A DNA stretch of 64,000 nucleotides from Cladochytrium replicatum (Eukaryota > Chytridiomycota > Chytridiomycetes > Cladochytriales > Cladochytriaceae). The notes beneath the pieces were generated by a model, which saw only the letters and a program-made list of their open reading frames with translations, was not told where the DNA came from and made no database searches. Where the stretch lies: the NCBI GenBank assembly GCA_025526935.1, contig JAHLKD010000071.1, positions 186,001 to 250,000 on the forward strand, given 5' to 3'. The position numbers and the translations under genes were made by a program. Within the stretch, counting starts at the first letter, position 1, and each line of letters opens with the position of its first letter. Shown here piece by piece: positions 26,816-37,703 of the stretch.

Positions 26816-29800
26816 CTATTCAATCTCAAGTCTCAGCCGAATGTTCATCGCAACCAACTCCGAGCAAAGATATCTAAACACATACGGCATTGCAATCACT
26901 TCAATCCCTTTCGACGTCTTACACACCACACAGCTCACCCGTTCCCTAACACCTCTGATCCCTTCCCTGCCTCCGTCCTCCTCCGCCCCTCTCGATTGTG
27001 CCGCGCTCCACGCCAAAGGCGACAACACGCTCCCGCAGAGCTTGCACACGTGCGCTTGGGTGTAATCCGAACAGTTCATCAGACGATCTTGGAGCAAGAA
27101 AGATGTACCGTGCGCGAGGAGCGAGTCGCGCTCCATCTCGCCGAAGCGGATGCCACCGGCGCGTTTGCGACCTTTGATGGGTTGCTGGGTAAGGTTGTGG
27201 ACGGGTCCGGTCGTGCGGACTTGGTACTTGTCTGACACCATGTGACGCAAACGTTGGTAATAAACGACCTAAATGTCAAAGAAATTCATGTCAAATTTGA
27301 GTGCAAGGAGAAAACGATTGAAGCGTTTACCCCGAGATAAATATCCGCTTTGAACTCCTTGCCGGTGATACCACTGTACATCGGCTCGTTGCCGTGGTAA
27401 TTGAATCCGGCTGCACGCAACTGCTCCCCGAAATGATCTGCGGCTGTATACGATTCCGAGAACGTGAACGGCGTTGCGTCCTGCGCGACGCCGTGGATCG
27501 CGCCGGCTTTCCCTGCGAGAGACTCGACAAACATGCCGATGGTCATACGAGACGGGAAGGCGTGTGGGTTGATGATCACGTCGGGCATGATACCGGACTC
27601 GCTGAAGGGCATGTCGACTGCTGGCCACTTTTGGGAGCAGACACCTTTTTGGCCGTGGCGGGAAGAGAATTTGTCACCGATGATTGGGGGACGGGGGATG
27701 CGGAGCTTGATCGCTACGCGGTGGAAGTCGTTGTCGCCTTCACCAGCTTTGATACAAAAAAAATCAGATTCTGATAGATGAAATGTTGGTCTTCAACCAT
27801 ACCGGATATGATGACATCGTCCACGTATGCCTCTTCGGATCCCTTGTACTTCTTCACCTCCATCGTTCCCGATACATCATCCACAAACGCATAAAATGGA
27901 TCCCCTTCCTTTAACCTTGTCCCGACATGCGGCAACCCATCCCAATCCAAGAACGCCAGCAGAGTCTTCACCTGCTCCCCGCGCCCCCTCCCTGTCCCGC
28001 TCTTCATCTCGTCCTTTGTCAGCAGACCAAAATGCAGCTCGCGAGTGGCAGAGCTTTGGCTCCGTCGCTTCAGCTCGGGTTTCAGGTCCACAATTTCAGT
28101 CTTGTACACCGTCCCGTAACCGTATCCGCGCTCGTGCGAGGACTTGTTAATGATGCTGGCGTCTTCCATGTCGTAGCCGGTGTACGATATGACAGCGACG
28201 ACGGCATTTGTGCCGTTCGGGTAGGAGTCGACGGCATAGTCGTCGTAGAGTTTCGGGCGGACGATCGGGGTCTGTCCGTTTTGGATGCGGTAGAGCTTGT
28301 TGTCGGTGCGGAAGCGGAAATTGTTTGCTGGTGTGCCCATCGTTTGCTTACCCATCTGAAATGACAAAGGATGAGTTAATTGTGCAATGGAAAACCCTTT
28401 TTATGGATGTTACCTGGCATTGGTACATGTTGCGGGGACTTTGGTTAAAGTCTGAGAAAGGTGTGAAGTTTGCAACTTCGGAAAGGATATTGGTCGGGGT
28501 CTGCTCCATGTGTGTAGTTACACCAGGCACGACATCCTCCTTAACGCATGCAACGTCCATGTATACCTAAATGCCACATGTTACAGCTTGTAAAAGGCAC
28601 CTTCTTCGTGAAATTACCTGCTCAAAGGATCCGATCATGTCCACTTTGCCTGTAGCAAGATGCACCACAGGTCGCATCATTCTCGCGCTCGACGAGAAGA
28701 TGTAAATCCCAGGGTACTGTCCACCCCTCGAAGGAGGAACATACGCAATCTCCAACAACAGCGGTACCTAACAAATCCAAAAATCAAAACCTCGTTCCCA
28801 AGTATCAGTAAACTTGTGATATCACCTTATGCATCCCCTTCACCTTCCAATACCTCAACGTCTCCACAATTCTCTTTGCCTTCTTTGCTCTCACCCACCC
28901 CACCACCTTCCCGTCCAACACAACTCCAACAGCCAACCTATCCTCCCTCCGCCTCCGCATCTCCAACGCCTCCGCACCATCACCCTCACCCTTCTCCCCT
29001 TCTTCTGCTTCATCATCACCACCGTCGTCCGCCACCTCGTCATCATCCACCATCGCACCTTGGGCAACCCCCAGCGACGCAATAAGCTCCCCGAGACCCT
29101 CGACGTCCAACTCGCTCGTGACGACATGGCAAGTATGACTCAAATGGTTCAAAAGCCCACAAGGTGCGCCGTCGGGCGTGTGCACGGGACACAAGAACCC
29201 CCATGCCTCGGGCAGCAGTTTTCGCACCGCGGTAGTTTTGACTTCGTTGAAGAACGCGCCACGATGGATCGCGCGGAAGTGCGAGATGTAGCGCAAAAAG
29301 TTGAGCTTCTCGGCGACGATGGTGAAGCCAGACATTTGTTGGAGGTCGAGGCCTGTGTCGGTGACGACGTTCCCGGTTGCGAGGAGGTACTGCATCGCTG
29401 CCCCGAGGTCTTTGGGAGTCTTTTGGATGACTTTCTCGATGTATTTGCGGTCGGTGAAGTTGACGGAGGTTGGATAGCGGCGGAGGTCGGTTTGGATCTG
29501 GGCTTTGAAGGCTCGGAGCAGGTTGTATAGTTTTTCCTGTTGGTCAAAGCAACGATAGTCAGAAATAGAAGTCGCTAACGTACTATTTCGCCGTGGCTTA
29601 CCTTGAGGTACATCAAGTAGAGCTGCCCGCCGAGTAGGACCTCCCAGTTTTGCGGGGAGTCAGGGTTGTCAACGCCGTAGTCGCCCGATACCATGCAGTA
29701 GAGTTTCTGAATCATGAAACTAGAGAAAAATAGGCGATTAAGGATCGAGATATTCATTCTTTTTTTCCCCAAGCTCACACTACAGCGTTGAACTTGTCCT

Positions 29801-31431
29801 CGGGCTTTGAGAGGTGCACCAGGACGATGCGTCGGATAAACTCGAGTCCTGCCTCTTCCTCTGTGATGTCTTCTGCGGTATCGAGAAGAATGTGGAATCG
29901 GGATCCCAAGAACCTCAGTGCCTGCTCTTTGGTGTGCACTGCAAACCGTCTCCCGCCTCTCAGCAAAAGTTCAATCCGCTCTGTCAGGAACGAATCACCC
30001 TCTTTTCCTTTCGACAGCACATCAAAGATTTCTCTGTCGGTGATGTTTCTGAGGGCCCTCATGACAAGCAGGACGGGAACCATGTACTCCTGTTTTCTAA
30101 AACTGAAGCGCATGACGACCGCTCCGTCGGTACAGTAGTGCAGTGTGATGGTCTGCGAGGTAGAGTCGGGTCTCACGCAGCGCATCTGTACACCGTAGGG
30201 CGAGTACGTGGGTCCGCGGTTGACGAAGGCGTTGCGCGAGAGAGCGATGGGGAAGTTTCTGCGTGGGGCTACAAGGAGACGGATAAGACGCTCGTTGCCG
30301 TTGACAATGAAGTAGCCGCCGAACTCGTCTGCGTCTTCGTGTTTGGAGACAAGGGCTTGAGGGTGCGCGGACTGCAAGTGACATTTCGAGGACTACGTGG
30401 AAAACAAAGACAAAGGAGGTGTTTGGTGAGCGAGTGTTCCTGAGCCAGTGTTCTGTCGTGGAGCGACACCATTTTTTCCCTTTGCTCCTTCACTACTTTG
30501 CTTGTGTAGTACGGAGCGCCGATTTTTTTTTCAATGCTTTGCATCGTTCAACACCGCTTTGGGGTATTTTTTTTCTTCGTTACTTCAGTCCATCGGTGCT
30601 CCGCGACGATATTTTTCAATGCTTTGCATCGTTCCGATTTCATTCTCACTGCTTCAGAGTATCTTTTCATCGTGTTTCAGTCCATCGGCGCACCGCGCCT
30701 ATATTGTTCCACCGCTCCGCGGTGAGTATTCCCGTGATCCATCGGAGATTTTATCTTTCCAGCTCTTCACATCATCAACCATCTGCGCCGATATCTTTCA
30801 ACTGCTCCGCGGTATTGGCTCTCTCTCTCCATACATACCCTAACCATGATGGGCAAGAGACCCAATCCAATAGTAATTCTATTGGTCGTTCCGTCGGGAC
30901 CGACTTTCCAGCACAGTTCAGCCTGCATGATACCCTTGTAAGTGATACCTCTTGCTCTACATTCCGCTGGAAACAAAGCCAACGATGCGGCATTTGAAGA
31001 TCTCGAGTCGTAAACGGTCGGTTTCGCCACATTGACTTTATCAAACCACACTAAGAAAGTGTAAATTACATCAGCTCTATGTAATGTGCAAGTTTTCTCG
31101 TGATAAAAAACGCACTTTCGAGTCTCGTTCCTCTGTCCATGTTCTGATCTGGAGTGAGACGGTCGTAAACGACACGCGAGCCAATGTCGGCTATTGCTCT
31201 GTCAAGAAGTGAGAGGGGAGACGACGAGAGGGGGTTTGATCTGAAGATGGCATTGAACGAATCGATGTGGGGCTGCACGAGAGAGGCGAGACGAGGGTAG
31301 TGGGCCGATTTTCTCGACGGCGCGATAGCTTTCTTCAGGTAAGCGACAGTGTTGAAGTTTTCAGCATCCGAGGGCAATTTCTTCCTTTTAAGAGCAGCAG
31401 TAGCACCTCCTCCATCGGCATGTGGAGCCAT
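26816..31431 (-). CDS. RPA2: DNA-directed RNA polymerase I second largest subunit
   Basis: Beta-like subunit of RNA polymerase I, which transcribes pre-rRNA in the nucleolus. Starts [20 protein letters not shown]. Exons give [15 protein letters not shown]..., [228 protein letters not shown] and a C-terminal Cys-rich zinc ribbon (CKLCGSVL...CVVCKTSKG). The PIMVR/CHLQ signature and the [12 protein letters not shown] block fit Pol I better than Pol II or III. An acidic insert sits near 28990-29060. About ten introns, one unusually long (30394-30836). No break found. Confidence 0.93.
30394..30836 (-). repeat. long RPA2 intron with degenerate internal repeats
   Basis: Intron of about 443 bases, from donor GTATGT after PIMVR to acceptor CCACGTAG before SSKCHLQ; other introns here are about 45-70 bases. 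It holds several imperfect copies (on the plus strand) of TTTTTCAATGCTTTGCATCG (near 30527 and 30614), of CAGTCCATCGG (near 30587 and 30680) and of CCGCTCCGCGGT-like text (near 30711 and 30801). The pattern suggests local duplication or an old inserted element. No terminal inverted repeat or coding capacity seen. Confidence 0.55.
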
Positions 31432-31911
31432 TCGGCAAGAAAGAAAGTGACAGGCTTTTGAGTGTCACGTGCTGCTTTGAATTAAATCGGGATTTAACAC
31501 AGCCATTTATGGGAGAGTCGCGGAATGGGGAATGAATGTGTTTTGGTGATACATGACGAATGTAGACAACCGGCTGTAGCTCTGCCACTCCTGAGAGCAA
31601 CTATTCATTGATAAATAAATGCCAATTTACTGTTATGTTTGGCCCAAGTACTCTTCCCACGCAAACGCTGAACTTATCCCAGATTTCATCATCTTTTACA
31701 CCGAATCAAGAACGAGCTCTAAAAATCGATTCAATCTAACCCCTTGTATCTCGCTTGCTCAAATGAATCTTCAATTTCCCTTTCGTTTCCATTATTCCAA
31801 AAACGCGCTGCCCAAAAAGCGCGTCTCCCTTTCCAGCCACGCGTCCCTGAAGGGCCTGTGCTCACTTGGCACCGGTAGTCACCGGCAAACCCCGATCATC
31901 TGCCGCTCAGA
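31432..31911. promoter_or_regulatory. divergent promoter region
   Basis: Lies between the start of RPA2 (minus strand) and the start of the LRR gene (plus strand), so it should hold both promoters. No specific site is claimed. Confidence 0.4.
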
Positions 31912-33684
31912 ATGCCCGCAGAAATCGTCTCGCCAAAGACCCTGCTCTCCCTTCCATCGGAGATCATCACAAACGAGCTCGTCCGCGTCCTCCTCGACTC
32001 CTCACATTCCAAATCTCTCCGACTCAACCACCCAGATGTCTCCGAGCCCATCTTTCGTTCACGCATTTCAAACGATTCCCATCACGCGTGCGTTAGTCCA
32101 AACTTGTCATCCCTCGTTCTGTTCTCGAGCACGTGCCGCCGGCTTCGGGAGCTCAGCTTGCCGTTGCTTTTCCACACTCTCTGCCTCACGACCGAGGAGC
32201 GCGCTCGACGATTCGGTGAGATTTTTGGGGATCATATGAAAATGCTTCAGTGGGTGAGATACCTGGAAGTGGGAGGACCGGGATCTTGGGACTCCATGTC
32301 GAGCCGGGAGGGGTTGACCGGGATTCTGTGGAGCACGCGGGGATTCAATTCATATGTGGACGAAGTGCATCATGGTTGCGCTGGGAAAGTGTGTTTGAGG
32401 GTCCTGGAGGATTCGGGAATGGCTCGTTCGTTGTTTACAGAGTTTTCAAATGTTGTCGAGCTGAGGATCTCGATGGGCGGGCTTCAGAGCTGCGTTTGCG
32501 GTGGGGATCAGAATGATGGGGCTCATGCGAGTGGGTTCAGGGCAGCGTTTGTGGGGTCCGGATTGCGACTGGATCAGCTGAAGAGGCTCAAACTTGATTT
32601 GAATCACACAGAGTTTGGAAAGTCGCCCCAGCTGAACAAAATGTTGGATGTAATCTGGCATATTGTCGATCCGGGTGTGTCTCCTCAGCTTTGTGAGTTG
32701 GAGATCTTCAACGCTGCGTGCTCTTACCCGGAGTTTTGGAGCAAGCTCACTGAAAAAGCGCTGCTACCTAACGCCCATAAGCTCGCCCGGGCTGCGATGA
32801 CACTCAGCTTTGGATCGACACTCGTGCTTGACTCGGATGAATTGCGACATGCCGTTGCCGCATTTGCAGCTTACCTCTGCCATGAACACAGCGCGCTGGT
32901 GGATCTCCGACTCTCCACGTCGATGATCACATGGGGCGATCGGCTCCAAGACATTTCCCGCTGCATCGCACTCGCCCTCGCTCGGCGTGCAACGGGACCC
33001 CTTGGCGCACCGATCCGTGCGATTGCGTTGCCCGGATGGCGACTTGGCGACGCATGCGTCAAGTCGCTCGCGAGCTTGACATACACACATCTGGAGACGC
33101 TGCATTTGCCTCGAAACGCGATCACTGACATTGGGATCATGGACCTCGCAGCTACCCTCCCGCGCTCACTCAAGCATATCGACCTGCAAAGCAACGGGTG
33201 GACCGATACCGGCGCCGCAGCTCTCGCGCTCGCACTAACGAAATGCGACAAACTCGAAAGCGCGTCGTTGGGACACAATCCGTTGACCTACATCGGCCTT
33301 CTCGCGCTCGTGAGGGAACTCGTGTCGCTCCCGCGGCTTAGCGAAATCGATCTCTCTTTCGACATTTTGGACCGGTTCGATCGTAGAGACAGCGTCATGG
33401 ACGACGGCGACGCGGTCGGGAAGGATTTGTATGCGGAGATGGCAAGGTGTTTGGTGGAGGGTACGGCGGCAAGGTCGCTCAGGCTGATCAATCTGAACAA
33501 TATTCATGTGACTGATGGGGGTGCAAAGCAAATTGCTTGCGCACTTAGAGAGGGGAAGTGGCCGAGGCTAGAGAGATTGTATATGAGGGCGTTCTACGAG
33601 TCGCATGAAGGTCGAGTCGGTCTGGGTGCTGCAGCGGAACTGGCCAGGGAATCATCGCCTCAGCTCTTATGTGACATACCTTGA
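31912..33684 (+). CDS. leucine-rich-repeat protein, intronless, 590 residues
   Basis: Single-exon gene in an intron-rich neighbourhood. The N-terminus (LLSLPSEIITNELVRVLLDS and VLFSSTCRRLRELSLPLLFH) has the LP...I...LL...CRRLRELSLPLLF pattern common in fungal F-box-like proteins, but the F-box is not certain. The C-terminal half carries ribonuclease-inhibitor-type LRRs: LETLHLPRNAITDIGIMDLA, LKHIDLQSNGWTDTGAAALA, LESASLGHNPLTYIGLLALV and LRLINLNNIHVTDGGAKQIA. Such proteins are usually protein-binding scaffolds or ubiquitin-ligase adaptors. No signal peptide or membrane helix. Partner and pathway unknown. The start at 31912 is preferred because the LP..I motif follows at the expected distance. 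Confidence 0.75.
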   Translation: MPAEIVSPKTLLSLPSEIITNELVRVLLDSSHSKSLRLNHPDVSEPIFRSRISNDSHHACVSPNLSSLVLFSSTCRRLRELSLPLLFHTLCLTTEERARRFGEIFGDHMKMLQWVRYLEVGGPGSWDSMSSREGLTGILWSTRGFNSYVDEVHHGCAGKVCLRVLEDSGMARSLFTEFSNVVELRISMGGLQSCVCGGDQNDGAHASGFRAAFVGSGLRLDQLKRLKLDLNHTEFGKSPQLNKMLDVIWHIVDPGVSPQLCELEIFNAACSYPEFWSKLTEKALLPNAHKLARAAMTLSFGSTLVLDSDELRHAVAAFAAYLCHEHSALVDLRLSTSMITWGDRLQDISRCIALALARRATGPLGAPIRAIALPGWRLGDACVKSLASLTYTHLETLHLPRNAITDIGIMDLAATLPRSLKHIDLQSNGWTDTGAAALALALTKCDKLESASLGHNPLTYIGLLALVRELVSLPRLSEIDLSFDILDRFDRRDSVMDDGDAVGKDLYAEMARCLVEGTAARSLRLINLNNIHVTDGGAKQIACALREGKWPRLERLYMRAFYESHEGRVGLGAAAELARESSPQLLCDIP

Positions 33685-33928
33685 TCTGGTGATACATCAC
33701 TAACTTTATTGTTATTTACTTGCATATCTTATGTGTTGTTTTTTGTGACTGATATAATGATCGTTGTTCACTTGGACGATAAATTCTTTCAGTTCGAAGT
33801 TACTTGTTAATTTTCACGATCCGCTTCTATTTGACCTAATATGATAATACCGTTATTAAATAGTACTGGCTTCAAGATTCTATGTGTATTCATGATTATA
33901 TTAAGGTCCTGTGCATTATGAGAGACTT
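33685..33928. other. convergent 3' spacer
   Basis: Short AT-rich spacer between two convergent genes; no gene seen. Confidence 0.5.
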
Positions 33929-34760
33929 TCATGTTTCCATGGCAGTTTTGTCGTCTTCAACTAAGACCCCTTCCTCTTCCTCCTCAGTTTGAACCATTGG
34001 TGCAGGTTCGGAAGCGTCACCAAACTGTTGGCGCGCGGCCAGCTCCTCCCTATCACGGGTCTCAGCAAGCATGTGCCGGATCCCCTGAACTCCCGTCACG
34101 AAGGCAAGCAAGTGTTTTCTACGCAGCTCCACTGCACCACCATGTTCCCGTTGTTGTTGTTTCAATCTCTCGATTTCGTCCCGTAATCTCTCAATATTGC
34201 TATTCATAAATGTTTAGGGTATATTTGGTTTGATGATCTGTAAATGACTTACTCCAGGCTTGTCTGTCTCGATGGTACAACATTGATTTCTTTTGCGAGA
34301 GCGTCATATTCGATCCTGTTTTGTCTCCTCCGTTGTGCATTCTCAAGCTCGGCTTTAAGACGTACAATATCTTCCGATGCTTCCTGAACCTCTCTCGCTA
34401 TTTTATATCATGAGATGCGTATCCACGGAATTTCGAGTTTTTTACCTATTCGAGTCCGTTCCAACCCGTAGTACTCAATCTCTCTTCTACACGCATTTTC
34501 CCCTCCCTTGAACTTTCCCAGAGTCAATTCGAACTGCTCAAGATCGACCAGAAACGACGCATACAGCTGTCTCCTAAAATCCGAGACATTAGCGAAGTGT
34601 TCCAACACCAACAACACCGCTAATTTATCACGTACGCATAGTCCAGATCGGGCTGTGGTTGCGAGAGAGCGTACACGAGTGTATGGTATCTCCTGATGCA
34701 CTTCCTCAGTGGTCTCACTTCGACCTGCAGTCTCGCCCGAATGATGAGTTCGTCTTGCAT
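33929..34760 (-). CDS. THOC7: THO complex subunit 7
   Basis: Subunit of the nuclear THO/TREX complex that couples transcription to mRNA export. Starts MQDELIIRARLQVEVRPLRK. Exon 1 ends DLDYAY|GTGATA and splices to RRQLYASFLVDLEQFELTLG, then GENACRREIEYYGLERTRI, a third exon with ASEDIVRLKAELENAQRRRQ and NRIEYDALAKEINVVPSRQT, and a last exon with IERLRDEIERLKQQQREHGG and VELRRKHLLAFVTGVQGIRH. The NR(I)EYDALAK and ELRRKH/Q signatures and the predicted coiled coil match the Tho7 family. The tail is acidic. Length about 215 residues is usual. Its 5' end lies only about 50 bases from the next plus-strand gene. Confidence 0.85.
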
Positions 34761-34809
34761 TTTGGATTTAGGTGCCGTGGCACAGCGGAGCTACGGCTGG
34801 GAGGGAGAG

Positions 34810-35051
34810 ATGGAGGATTGGGACGAGGGTGACGACATTGACGAGTACAGCGACATGGATCGAGGGGGTCCCAATGCGGGTGGGGCGGGCGATGTGCTGT
34901 GGACAGTGCTGCCGATTCTGGTTCCCCTCGTTTCTAATTTGCTCGGCCGTTATGGTAAGAGAAAGGATTCAAGTGTATTTTAAAGAGGAAATCTGAATAT
35001 TATATAATTCATAGCGATGTTGCGCATTCTCCGTCACTTAATTGCCACCTA
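34810..35051 (+). CDS. small tail-anchored-like membrane protein
   Basis: Short frame starting MEDWDEGDDIDEYSDMDRGG, very acidic, followed by one hydrophobic segment DVLWTVLPILVPLVSNLLG and a basic end. Unspliced it stops at 34983 after GKRKDSSVF. A good donor (GTAAGA at about 34955) and acceptor (TTCATAG at about 35012) would instead give LLGRYAMLRILRHLIAT with a stop at 35051. An upstream Met at 34741 is in frame, but it would overlap the start of the divergent THO gene, so I prefer the Met at 34810. An acidic N-terminus plus a C-terminal helix suggests a tail-anchored protein of mitochondria, ER or peroxisome. Family not recognised. Confidence 0.4.
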
Positions 35052-35352
35052 ATCCCTCCTCCGTTGTGGTGCCCCAAAGATTCCAATTGCTAAAACAACC
35101 GAAAAATATAGGAACACTTCAGAAACATGTAGTGTCCGATTTACTTGGGCTACTTATCTTCCTGCCAAAGAAAGCTTCGAAATTGCATCGATCTCTGCGT
35201 TGTGGATTGTGGTTCAAGCAATCGGTGCCCTGTTGGCACACCAATCACTTTCAAATGCCCAATTGAATGGCCAGAATGATCCATAAATTCACAAGATCTG
35301 TTCAGTCATAAGCGGTTTCTAACGCTTACCGTTCCTTACCCTATTGTCTACG

Positions 35353-37703
35353 ATGATCGAACTGTTCATTGTGAGAGCAGCTCTTTTGCTGGCCACGTCA
35401 GCTGCCGCGCTATCTCAAGGAATTGGCAACGGAAACGTTTCGCCGAACTGTGTTGCTCAGTACGGCCAGGTTAGACCAGATCACGCGAAAAAAATCCATT
35501 GCTGATGTTTTGCTGTCAGTGCGGTGGTAACTCTTATACTGGTCCAACAACATGCTGTTTAGGGAGCGCTTGCATATCCTTCGGCGAGTGGTTCAGTCAG
35601 TGCGTTCCCAATATGAGCCAGAACTGTGTTCCTCTTTGGGGACAGGTAAGTAAACTTAAAACGTCGAAGGTAATAATCTCTGATGCTAATCGAGAAATCC
35701 TTCACAGTGTGGGGGTGTTGGTTATGCTGGCCCAACAAATTGCTGTGATGGAAGCCAATGTGTGTTCAGCAGCATGTGGTACAGCCAATGTTTGCAGGTA
35801 TTGGTTGCTCCTTCACCCTCTCCGTCACCCTCTCCGAAATCTCCGTCCCCCTCACCGTCGCCATCGCCCAAATCTCCGTCGCCCTCACCGTCGCCATCGC
35901 CCAAATCTCCGTCGCCCTCACCGTCGCCATCGCCCAAATCTCCTTCACCCTCCCCATCACCGTCCCCGAAGTCCCCGTCCCCGTCCCCATCTCCGTCGCC
36001 TTCACCTTCACCACAACCACCGTGAGTTCTGTGTGTGTTTGTTGATCCGAAAGCTGAGCTAAATACATCCATAAGTCCTCCAAAACTTCCGTACACCGGT
36101 GTCAATCAAGCCGGCGCTGAGTTCAACAGCAACAAACTTCCTGGCGCTTCAGGCACCGGTGGGATACTTAATTTCTTGTTTTGGCTTCGCTGATTTAGGT
36201 TGTATCCACAGATTTCTCATGGCCGGCGTCGTCGTCTCTGTCGTTCTTTATGGATAACGGTGTGAATATTGTCCGCATTCCCTTCCTATGGGAGCGAGCT
36301 CAGAGCCCGTTGTACTCCATCTTAATCGAGTCTTGTAAGTTTTGAGTTGAAATATAATAGCTTTACGTTAACATGATCCGCAGATATGTCGAACCTGGAT
36401 TCCATTATCGACGCAGTAAACAGCTACGGTGGCATCGCCATCATTGAGCCTCACAACTTTGCACGGTACCCAGCTGGATCCTCCGTGATCATTGGCCAGA
36501 GCCAGGGTGCAAACGCAGTCAAGAATGACGCCTTTAATGATCTCTGGACGCGCTTGGCGACCCGATACCAGTTCCGCAACAACGTCTGGTTCAACCTCAT
36601 GCACCAGCCCAATAACATGGACACCAAGAGCTGGTTTGCAACCGCGCAAGGTGCAATCAATGCAATTCGTAATGCAGGTTTCACGAACACCATCATTGTT
36701 CCTGGGAACTATTTCAACATTGCTTCCGCGTTGCAAAGCACTTCAACGGGCTCAAACACCACCTCCAATGCTGTTGGATTTGCTGGATTGAAAGACTCAT
36801 ATCTGAATCTCTTCATTGAAGCTCACCAGTTCCTTGACAGCGACTGTACCGGAAAGGGTGCGGAATGCGTCAGTGCAACCGTCGGTTCCGATCGCTTGGG
36901 CCCGTTCACGACCTGGGCACGTTCTAAGGGTTTAAAAGCGTTCCTTGGAGCGATCGGTGCGCCTAATACTACGTTGTGTATGAACGCCTTGGACAATGCG
37001 CTCAGACATATCGAATCAAACGCTGATGTGTGGCAAGGTAATTCTGCAAGAAAACGCATTCCTTGTTTATGTTTGAAGATTTTCAATTTTGCGTGCAGGT
37101 TACACATACTGGGCAGCAGGTCCGTTGTGGCCCCAAGCTGACGTGAATGAAATCGAGCCGCGTCCCAACTGTGGGAATCTCCCATGCAAGACGGGCATTT
37201 GGAGCATCCTCAAGAACCACCTAATAAAACCAGTAGTCAACCCATTCTCGGTCTATGTCGATGCTGCTCTCATCAACGGAGCGACCGAAGCATCCTGGAA
37301 TGCGACGGTGAACTATGCCGACACAAGCGCCAAGTTCGGTGCAACAGGCTCCAGCATTCAGGTCTCCATTGCCAACGGAGCCTATGGTGCCTTTTCGATA
37401 AACTATCCGGCCACGGTTGGCCCATCTAACTACCGATACATGAGATTCTTCATATACAGAAATACCACGGACGTTGTCCCAATCATCAACGTTGGAGTGA
37501 AAGACACAGCTGGGAACGTGGACAACATTTCCATTCAGTATTGGAACAGTGGGCCCTTTGCTGCGGGTGGTTTCGCAATGATATGGGTGGACTTTAGCTT
37601 GTACTCGACCAATGGAGTGATCAATCAGATCTGGTGGCAGGATGGAGGACAGGGGTCGACGTTCAACATCGACAACATTGCATTCCTCCGAACTAAACCA
37701 TGA
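35353..37703 (+). CDS. secreted CBM1-CBM1-GH5 protein, catalytic residues replaced
   Basis: Starts MIELFIVRAALLLATSAAAL, a signal peptide. Two fungal cellulose-binding modules (CBM1) follow: Q|CGGNSYTGPTTCCLGSAC and Q|CGGVGYAGPTNCCDGSQC, each beginning at an exon border. A Ser-Pro-Lys repeat linker comes next. The GH5 domain, subfamily-5-like, has KLPYTGVNQAGAEFNSN, DNGVNIVRIPFLWERAQ, GGIAIIEPHNFARYP, NVWFNLMHQPNNMDTKSWFA, LNLFIEAHQFLDSDCTG, LKAFLGAIGAPNTTLC and YTYWAAGPLWPQ. Active GH5 enzymes have NEP and GE(Y/I/F)G at the acid/base and nucleophile; here they read HQP (36622-36630) and GAIG (36949-36960). An extra domain of about 150 residues ends INQIWWQDGGQGSTFNIDN. Probably a cellulose-binding pseudoenzyme. 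Five to six introns; reading frame intact. Confidence 0.88.
35812..36021 (+). repeat. Ser-Pro-Lys tandem linker repeat
   Basis: About five near-identical 33-base units encoding (SPSPSPSPK-S-P)-type repeats, ending in a longer Ser-Pro run and QPP before the intron at 36022. They form the flexible, probably O-glycosylated spacer between the cellulose-binding modules and the GH5 domain. The regular period makes the copy number prone to change. Confidence 0.85.

Noticed and set aside
28829-29530. 233-codon plus-strand open frame
   Set aside because: Shadow of an RPA2 exon that carries the conserved [12 protein letters not shown] motif on the minus strand.
30419-30997. 192-codon plus-strand open frame rich in Phe, His and Ser
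   Set aside because: Lies over the repeat-rich RPA2 intron; no motif, and its repeats are nucleotide-level.
35722-36105. Gly/Asp/Glu repeat open frame on the minus strand
   Set aside because: Reverse complement of the Ser-Pro-Lys linker of the GH5-like gene.
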